From Hofstenia miamia (Eukaryota; Xenacoelomorpha; Acoela): a DNA stretch of 64,000 bases. The stretch covers positions 1,857,602 to 1,921,601 of the forward strand of contig SCFE01000006.1 of NCBI GenBank assembly GCA_004352715.1, in the 5' to 3' direction. Position 1 is the first letter of the stretch. Every line of letters starts with the position of its first letter. The notes beneath the pieces were generated by a model, which did not search any database, was not told the origin of the DNA, and saw nothing but the letters and a program-made list of their open reading frames with translations. A program made the translations under genes and the position numbers. Positions 60,401-64,000 of the stretch are shown here, piece after piece.

Positions 60401-63105
60401 NNNNNNNNNNNNNNNNNNNNNNNNNNNNNNNNNNNNNNNNNNNNNNNNNNNNNNNNNNNNNCTTTAGGCATGTGGTTATGACTTTGACGACACCTTTATA
60501 TGGAAAAGGTTATAATATCACCTGTGATAACTTCTTCACTTGGGAGAAAGTTTACTTCTACAGAAAACAACATTAGTTGGTACTGTGAGACCAAACAGAC
60601 ACGAGTTGCCTCCTCCGAAGAAGATGAGTCTATAAGAAAGCATTTTTTATCAATCTGAAATCATCAATTTGACAAAATATCAGGCGAAAAGAAATAAGTC
60701 TGTCTACTTTCTCAGTACTCAGCGCAGAAGTAATATTATTATTATTATTATTATTAAATAGATTTATTACCTTAATTCAGGTCTACAAATATATTAAACA
60801 GTCAACAAAAGTCATTTATGGACTGATGAACTACAAGATGATTTGCATGATTTGCATGGACAAACAAGATAGTGTGTGCATCTAATATCAATACTACAAG
60901 TGTAATTGAGATGTAATCTGCAAAAATCTAGGAGATTTTTTTTTGACAATGCTGTAATCGTCAAATAAGTTAATGTTTGTCTTTATATGAATAAAATTAG
61001 CCAAGCGAGTGATGCGATTAAAATAGAAGTAANTAAATTCTTATTTTTCATAGACCACAATCTTAAACCAAAGTCAGAAAAACCCATATTTTTATTTTAT
61101 ATAGACCTAAGCCCTAAACCAAAGCCTGAAATCCATGTTTCCTAAACCTAAAACCTACATTCCTAAGCTAAATCTAAATTCTTATTTTTTTAGACCAAAA
61201 CCCTAAACCAAAGTGTCAAATTCGTGTTTTCTAAACTAAAACCTAAATGTTTAATCTAAGACCTTTTTTTATAGACCAAAACCTTAAACCAAACGTGTAC
61301 CAAATGTACACGTTTATAAATTTCCAATTGGAAAATTTCACTGCATTTAACTTCTGTATTTTCAATAATACATTGCTTTCTTGCCTATGACATTTAGCAA
61401 TGATAATTGAATCACATGTACATAACATTAAAAAAATTTTGATTTTTGGAATTTCTATAAAATTGCGTCAATTGACGCAAACAGCTTTTCTAGTAGTTTT
61501 TGCCATAATTCTTTTTTGGTTGAATCAATTTTCTGAAAATTTTCAAAATATAAATATTATATTAAAAAAAATAAAAGTAATGGAAGAAGAGCTTCAAAAA
61601 CATTATACAAAAAAAGTAATTAATGAATAAATAGAAAGAAATGCGTCAATTGACGCATCCGCTGTTCTAGTGTTAAGTCTCCCATAGCGCTCATTCGGCC
61701 TTCAAGATAGGAAAAATATGTCTGCAGAATTGCTCAACAATAGTGCCTTCATGCGACTCAAATTTCTTAATCATTTTGTCAACTATCTATGTTGGTAAAC
61801 TACAACTAATTCCTGTTCTAATTTTTGACATTTAATTGCTAATCTAGTGTTACAATATAAGTTTTCCAAAATTTGATTTTAAAATAGCAGAAATAGCAGT
61901 TATAATTTACGTGTCTAATTTGACCGAATAGACCAAATAGCAGAAGTAGTAGTTATGGTTACCCTACCTATTATTTTGTACTTTCAGTGTGTCTAAATAC
62001 TTTTAATGTTCAATTACCATACAGTATGCAGAAAACATTGAGAGAGATTCAAGCGTTAATTTTGCTATATTTACTGTTCATAATAGTTGATAGGCATCGA
62101 GTTGAATAAGCCTAAATATTTGTACCGTTTGGCTCAACTGTACACTCAAAAATAAAGCTAGTCTCCCTAAATTGTAGCAATTATAATTACTTTTTGTATA
62201 GAGGGCAATTTTTATCAATTTTATTTAATAATTTGAGCTAAGCCAACATGTTAAGTCTATTGCAATTTTTTTTTGAGATAAAATTTTTGTTTTTGAATAG
62301 TGGGGCGAATGTTTTTGACACGTTTTCTTAAGCTGGCTTCTGACGGTTACTATTATTGAACACGAAATCATTTTGCTGTGAATTCTTCTAGTAAAGGGAA
62401 CTATCTATAATATTATATATAATACATTTCAAGTCCACAATCATTCTTTAATGAAATCTGATCTCTTTTAGATTTTTTTAATGAATTTAAGGTAAAATAT
62501 TTATCCAATGCATGCGTTTCGTTTAATACATTTAAGTTTTTTTGATTTTTTGCATTTAATTAACACTTTTAGTAATAAAGCATCACAATATCAAATTATT
62601 CCAGTAGACAACAAAAGGGCATTAAAACAACACCTTCCTGAACCATATTTACTGTAAAAAAAATATAGAATGGGAAATATGTTATCACTTATGATGTTAA
62701 AAAGTTTATTATTTTAAAGTATTGGAACTGTTCGTAGATTCGCAAATGCTTCAATCTCAATATTCATATAGTTTTTTCGACCGAATATCCAACACTAGTT
62801 TTTAGACGTCTAACGTAGAACTTCGCCGCCAGTTGACGTTAACCACTGAAGATTTGCGATTTATCTCCAATGTGTGTCAAACGGTTGAACGCAACCTCGA
62901 GCAGCAGAGTACAGCTTGGGAAGGTGGCGACGAGTGGATTAGAGAACAATTCAAACACTACCTCACCGCTCTTCTCTTTTCGACATCTGGTTATCTGAAG
63001 TTAAAATCCGCTAACAAAGAGTGGACGGCTTTCAATCGCAATTTTGTCTCTGCTTACTCTCGAACACGCAACTTTCGTACTTGGTTCTCCAAAAGGTTTC
63101 CATAA
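43239..63105 (+). CDS. AVL9: AVL9 homologue, DENN-family late secretory pathway protein, seven exons
   Basis: Joined exons 43,239-43,356, 43,403-43,539, 43,580-43,777, 46,405-46,641, 46,901-47,078, 47,163-47,479 and 62,806-63,105 give 494 residues with all phases consistent. Family blocks occur in order: GFHHKRGCQVEY (19-30), LPEEWQNLPFLAMPDGAHN (49-67), SCYRQI (94-99), VQKSVCVLSTLPLFG (about 116-130), VLILFKLLLLEKGVLFF (193-209), LSLFP at the end of exon 4, FPLSLFTYG and GTTNALF in exon 6, TTEDLRF (408-414) and WEGGDEWIR (433-441). AVL9 proteins belong to the DENN superfamily and act in Golgi-to-surface transport. Human AVL9 is about 650 residues; the conserved core is complete here but the C-terminal tail is missing or lies in unfound exons. 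Intron lengths are 46, 40, 2,627, 259, 84 and (as assembled) 15,326 nt. Confidence 0.9.
43403..43539 (+). CDS. AVL9: AVL9 exon 2
   Basis: Encodes the PEEWQNLPFLAMPDGAHN block and ends EATV, matching the ATVFG region of relatives. The donor is GTTTTT at 43,540 (alternatively 3 nt earlier), a non-consensus sequence. The following intron is only 40 nt, to TTTTAG at 43,579; the frame through it hits stops, so it must be removed. Confidence 0.85.
43580..43777 (+). CDS. AVL9: AVL9 exon 3
   Basis: Reads CLFGVSCYRQINARDL, RGTVQKSVCVLSTLP and CAYFEGKDFSL, each matching AVL9 family blocks. It ends in phase 0 at a consensus GTAAGT donor (43,778). The 2.6-kb intron that follows contains a mariner fragment. 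Confidence 0.9.
44370..44666 (-). pseudogene. Mariner (DD34D) transposase C-terminal fragment in AVL9 intron 3
   Basis: The 98-codon minus-strand frame includes KLVHDDARPHCYKIT, SPYSPINNMCDRFMF and RGRSFTNEHAL. These correspond to the mariner HDNARPH, YSPDLxPxDFFLF and GxxFxSxEAL blocks. The second catalytic Asp (HDDARPH) and the third (CDRF) are separated by 34 residues, the mariner signature. The N-terminal DNA-binding domain and the first catalytic Asp are absent, and no TIRs were found, so it is a remnant. Confidence 0.8.
44667..46404. other. AVL9 intron 3, remainder
   Basis: No exon or recognisable repeat beyond the mariner fragment, although more of the mariner element may extend beyond 44,666. 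Ends with the acceptor CGATTTTTAG. Confidence 0.5.
46405..46641 (+). CDS. AVL9: AVL9 exon 4
   Basis: Opens VELLENCYKNL, aligning with the helix after the DFSxxxxL motif, and carries VLILFKLLLLEKGVLFF and MLTVLSLFPDL, the central DENN core. Bounded by TTTTTAG and GTGAGT, phase 0 at both ends. Confidence 0.9.
46901..47078 (+). CDS. AVL9: AVL9 exon 5
   Basis: Begins IRMGLFYCNHMQL, matching the segment after LFPG in relatives, then a low-conservation acidic linker (GINIDEYDNLEY). The acceptor used is GAATTTAG (46,900); the better-looking TTTTTCAG 12 nt upstream would place a TAG stop in frame. It ends with one base over at GTATGT. Confidence 0.8.
47163..47479 (+). CDS. AVL9: AVL9 exon 6
   Basis: Encodes DTDSDFEILDP (the conserved S-D-W/F-E-x-LDP motif), then GFPLSLFTYGSLLLPYASLQ and FCIGTTNALFKRH, ending VIDIE at a GTAATG donor in phase 0. 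Intron 5 before it is 84 nt. Confidence 0.9.
47638..47790 (+). CDS. Small unrecognised ORF after AVL9 exon 6
   Basis: A 50-codon frame from ATG at 47,638 reads MIGAVYQLYAMNPKKIDQD then a basic stretch ending YRTRSNRKKQ and LMYF. A TAG acceptor at 47,624-47,625 would join it in phase to exon 6 as an alternative terminal exon, and a GTAAAG donor lies inside at 47,759. No family recognised. In this base composition a 50-codon frame is only mildly unusual. Confidence 0.25.
   Translation: MIGAVYQLYAMNPKKIDQDLLSKHCTHRRIYRTRSNRKKQCKDYFRLMYF
48465..48966. other. 457-N gap inside (TA)n
   Basis: N run 48,498-48,954 with TA dinucleotide tracts on both sides. Order and distance across it are unverified, so everything after it is joined to AVL9 exon 6 only by scaffolding. 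Confidence 0.9.
50513..50545. repeat. Perfect 14-bp inverted repeat with 5-nt loop
   Basis: ATGGATGTCTACTA, loop TTAAG, then the exact complement TAGTAGACATCCAT. It could form a stable hairpin or mark a transposon end. No coding context. Confidence 0.8.
50655..50674. repeat. Perfect 20-bp palindrome
   Basis: AAGGGGACTGCAGTCCCCTT is fully self-complementary. It lies 14 bp inside CAGTGACTTAAAA (50,641), which looks like a hAT-type terminus, so it may be the subterminal hairpin of an otherwise undefined element. Confidence 0.7.
51805..52011 (+). CDS. Terminal exon of an unrecognised gene, inside the apparent AVL9 intron 6
   Basis: After the acceptor AAATTTTTAG (51,804) 68 sense codons run to TAA at 52,009-52,011. 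It lacks an ATG near its start, so it is a 3' exon. Readable parts include VVENEIQFYGIYNAVLATK, IIECYQSDRSILYVFDK and WSQYDFYSHHIVCEPK. The balanced composition with Trp, Cys, His and alternating beta-strand-like hydrophobics looks like real protein. A stop-free run of this length is unlikely in about 70% AT non-coding DNA. Upstream exons were not identified. It is either a nested same-strand gene or evidence that contigs are misordered between AVL9 exons 6 and 7. Confidence 0.55.
   Translation, partial: VVENEIQFYGIYNAVLATKVLQIKNSNIIECYQSDRSILYVFDKITGQIFYQWSQYDFYSHHIVCEPK
52350..52791. mobile_element. hAT-type MITE, 442 bp, 8-bp TSD ACTATAAC
   Basis: Left end CAGGGATGTTACAATAAT; right end read inward CAGGGTTGTTAACTATTG. 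ACTATAAC is duplicated exactly (52,342-52,349 and 52,792-52,799). The ends carry several TTGCAATAA/TTATTGCAA words. The 79-codon minus-strand frame inside has no transposase motif. An exact target duplication suggests a fairly recent insertion. Confidence 0.85.
52800..53981. other. Non-coding sequence
   Basis: No exon recognised. A 20-bp direct repeat (ATAAATCCAAAGATTAACCA) occurs twice in tandem at 53,450-53,491, and CTTAAAATC-type words recur at 53,650-53,760. Confidence 0.4.
54228..54750 (+). pseudogene. piggyBac transposase C-terminal remnant
   Basis: In shifting plus-strand frames: VMTLTAPLYGKGYNITC followed by NFFT (54,250-54,320), a stretch corresponding to TTLVGTVRPNR, and later KPETLFYNENKFG (about 54,530), a VFYN-like block, an NVYILYK-like block (about 54,650-54,665) and a basic stretch (about 54,710-54,740). 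These correspond in order to the last third of piggyBac (DDE) transposases. At least three frameshifts and several stops; the N-terminal part and the first catalytic aspartates are missing. Confidence 0.75.
54950..55265 (+). repeat. Degenerate minisatellite inside the piggyBac element
   Basis: Five copies of a unit containing AGACCAAAACCCTAAACC followed by AAAGT, spaced irregularly at about 40-80 bp and separated by AAATTCTTATTTTT. Also present in copy 2 (61,034-61,290) with one unit fewer. It is telomere-like in word content only. Confidence 0.75.
55643..56570. repeat. piggyBac right flank, duplicated at 61,673-62,600
   Basis: About 930 bp beginning GTCTCCCATAGCGCTC matches 61,677-62,600 with a few percent mismatch. 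It is cut by the 1,000-N gap at 56,571. No gene content. Confidence 0.85.
56571..57570. other. 1,000-N gap
   Basis: Exactly 1,000 N, so a placeholder length. A TA tract follows it. Confidence 0.95.
57571..58957. other. Contig piece with unrecognised frames
   Basis: Plus-strand frames at 57,986-58,225 (ITPSEHIKGARTPSDSKH) and 58,297-58,479 (MPRNLKNFALPHTLNMMD) look moderately protein-like but match no family I know; they may be remnants of one element. From about 58,660 to 58,957 the sequence is probably the 3' untranslated region of the minus-strand LINE that follows. Confidence 0.35.
58958..59461 (-). pseudogene. LINE reverse transcriptase C-terminal end, minus strand
   Basis: The minus-strand frame entering from the gap reads ILHPQC-like sequence, INVLRTFFKIVNNTFPYY, HIFEPVRYKKRIMKKSF, and after a frameshift FKNTAINMWNELPKYIKQIS then FKMDIKKYF, with a stop at 58,958-58,960. 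The sequence VRxxxxKKSFxxxxxxxWNxLPxxIKxxxxxxxFKxxLKxYL is typical of the C-termini of invertebrate non-LTR retrotransposons. The catalytic part would lie in the 1,000-N gap. It differs from the LINE at 39,848-42,160. Confidence 0.75.
59462..60461. other. 1,000-N gap
   Basis: Placeholder-length gap separating the LINE end from the second piggyBac-bearing contig. Confidence 0.95.
60462..61672 (+). mobile_element. Deleted piggyBac element, copy 2, 5' end lost in gap
   Basis: Starts inside the transposase remnant (60,471 aligns with 54,234) and ends with the right TIR, followed by intact TTAA (61,673-61,676). Palindromes GCGTCAATTGACGC at 61,465 and 61,643. It differs from copy 1 by an (ATT)n tract at 60,733-60,756 with unrelated sequence to 61,032, then an N at 61,033 that marks a contig join, so the middle may be misassembled. 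Confidence 0.8.
61673..62605. repeat. piggyBac right flank, second copy
   Basis: Matches 55,643-56,570. Beyond 62,605 it runs into the sequence just upstream of AVL9 exon 7, so this copy is the one physically linked to AVL9. Confidence 0.85.
62806..63105 (+). CDS. AVL9: AVL9 exon 7, terminal exon as read
   Basis: Follows CTAGTTTTTAG in phase 0. It reads SNVELRRQLTLTTEDLRF, WEGGDEWIREQFKHYL and SAYSRTRNFRTWFSKRFP then TAA (63,103), matching the AVL9 C-terminal block (ELRKLL...TTADLRF...WEGGDEWIRAQF...W). An alternative: a GTTTCC donor at 63,096 joined to TTTTTAG at 63,408 would replace RFP with a short basic end and stop. The roughly 150-residue tail of vertebrate AVL9 is not found in the window. 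Confidence 0.9.
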   Translation, partial: TSNVELRRQLTLTTEDLRFISNVCQTVERNLEQQSTAWEGGDEWIREQFKHYLTALLFSTSGYLKLKSANKEWTAFNRNFVSAYSRTRNFRTWFSKRFP

Positions 63106-64000
63106 TATTTGATTTTTTATTTAACTTCAATTTCTTATACTATTCAATTATATGGAAATCAATGTAATTTACATGTATGATCACCAATTTAAGCATTTTT
63201 GGTGTGTTCCTTTAAAGGCCAAATGGGCGCTATCAACATCAGTATATGTTTCGACAGAAAGAATAATTGAACTTGAAATTTAAAAATGAATTATTCCTTT
63301 CAGTAGTTAAAATGAGAATTTATACTTTCTCCAAAACTCATTGCTAACGATTATGAAGAAGAGTGAAAAAATTACAAGTTTTCTCTTGTCTTCTTTGCTT
63401 TTTTTTAGTCGCAGACACCGAAAAGTTTGCTTTTGATTAATTTAGTAGTACGTACACTAATTCTACATCCAGTAATGTGAAAAAGAATGCTCTCAAACAC
63501 ATTTGTATTGTTAAATGGTTTGTGCAAAATTTACTCAATTTCCTCTGATAAATATATTTCCATGTGTATTTATTATACAGTTTCGAGAAATGAATTGATA
63601 AATGGAAATATAACCACGTTTTATTTGAATTATCCACTATTTGACCAATATTTGTGCTTATCTAATTTGCTTGAAGCTTGCCAGGCGTATCTATTTTTCT
63701 TCTAATTTCATTTTATTATTTTAATTAGTAGTCGTTTAGAAATAATCGTATGATTATAGTTTTGTGATCACTTTAGCAGTATAATTCTTATTTTATTTTT
63801 TGAAGTAACCCAGGCTATGCATTAAGTGCTTCATATATTTATAGACTACAATTCCTTGAAACCATGTCGTATTCAGTAAAAACTAGATAAAATTTTAAAA
63901 TCGCCCTTACATTAATAAACATAAACAATTAGGACAACACAAAGTCAATTAGTTTTATTGCAAACTAAGTCTTCGATTTCGTGGTCTGGTATGTCATAAT
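63106..64000. other. AVL9 downstream region
   Basis: No further convincing exon. Frames at 63,437-63,637 and 63,487-63,705 lack motifs. An AATAAA-type signal was not found close to the stop; ATTAATAAACAT occurs at about 63,911. Confidence 0.4.

Noticed and set aside
1-64000. CRISPR array, bacterial operon or riboswitch
   Set aside because: No regularly spaced direct repeats with unique spacers, no ribosome-binding-site-led gene clusters. Introns and retroelements show a eukaryotic nuclear genome.

Overview
The window is a piece of an AT-rich invertebrate animal genome from a draft, gap-containing assembly. Genes are split by spliceosomal introns, repeats are eukaryotic (LINE, Penelope-like, Ty3/Gypsy, piggyBac, hAT, mariner), and no operons or bacterial signals are seen. 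Introns in the one firmly identified gene are 40 and 46 nt at its 5' end and up to an apparent 15.3 kb at its 3' end. Every intron I could place ends in TAG. This would suit flatworms, larvacean tunicates or other AT-rich invertebrates with very short introns, but the sequence does not settle the phylum.

Layout. 1-13.7 kb: gene-poor, with a Penelope-like reverse-transcriptase remnant (about 3 kb), a hAT-type MITE with intact 8-bp target duplications (5.3 kb) and a TTAA-flanked MITE (10.5-11.0 kb). 13.8-20.1 kb: a stretch bounded by inverted, iteron-rich ends that share CCCAGTAAACTCAAACTTG. It holds a 1.7-kb TIR insertion, whose empty site is also present in the window, and four small phase-compatible exons of an unrecognised gene. 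20.5-29.7 kb: a decayed Ty3/Gypsy retrotransposon on the minus strand (gag, protease, RT/RNase H, integrase, plus a 3-kb unrecognised tail). 30-39 kb: MITEs, a SWIM/YqaJ-type remnant cut by a 1.3-kb long-TIR element, and two LTRs of one small family in opposite orientation. 39.8-42.2 kb: a broken LINE with a PHD-like finger fused to an endonuclease tail.

The clearest host gene is an AVL9 homologue (DENN-family, late secretory pathway) on the plus strand, seven exons from 43,239 to 63,105, predicted 494 residues. Intron 3 holds a mariner (DD34D) fragment. Intron 6 as assembled holds a hAT MITE, two copies of a deleted piggyBac element with their flank, a LINE 3' end, three gaps, and an unrelated 68-codon terminal exon at 51,805-52,011.

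Assembly quality affects interpretation. Nearly every 1-base or 21-base N gap is flanked by the same sequence on both sides (unmerged contig ends or alleles). The two piggyBac-bearing blocks in AVL9 intron 6 may likewise be two haplotypes of one locus. Order and distance across N runs should not be trusted. All identifications are from reading the sequence; no database search was run.
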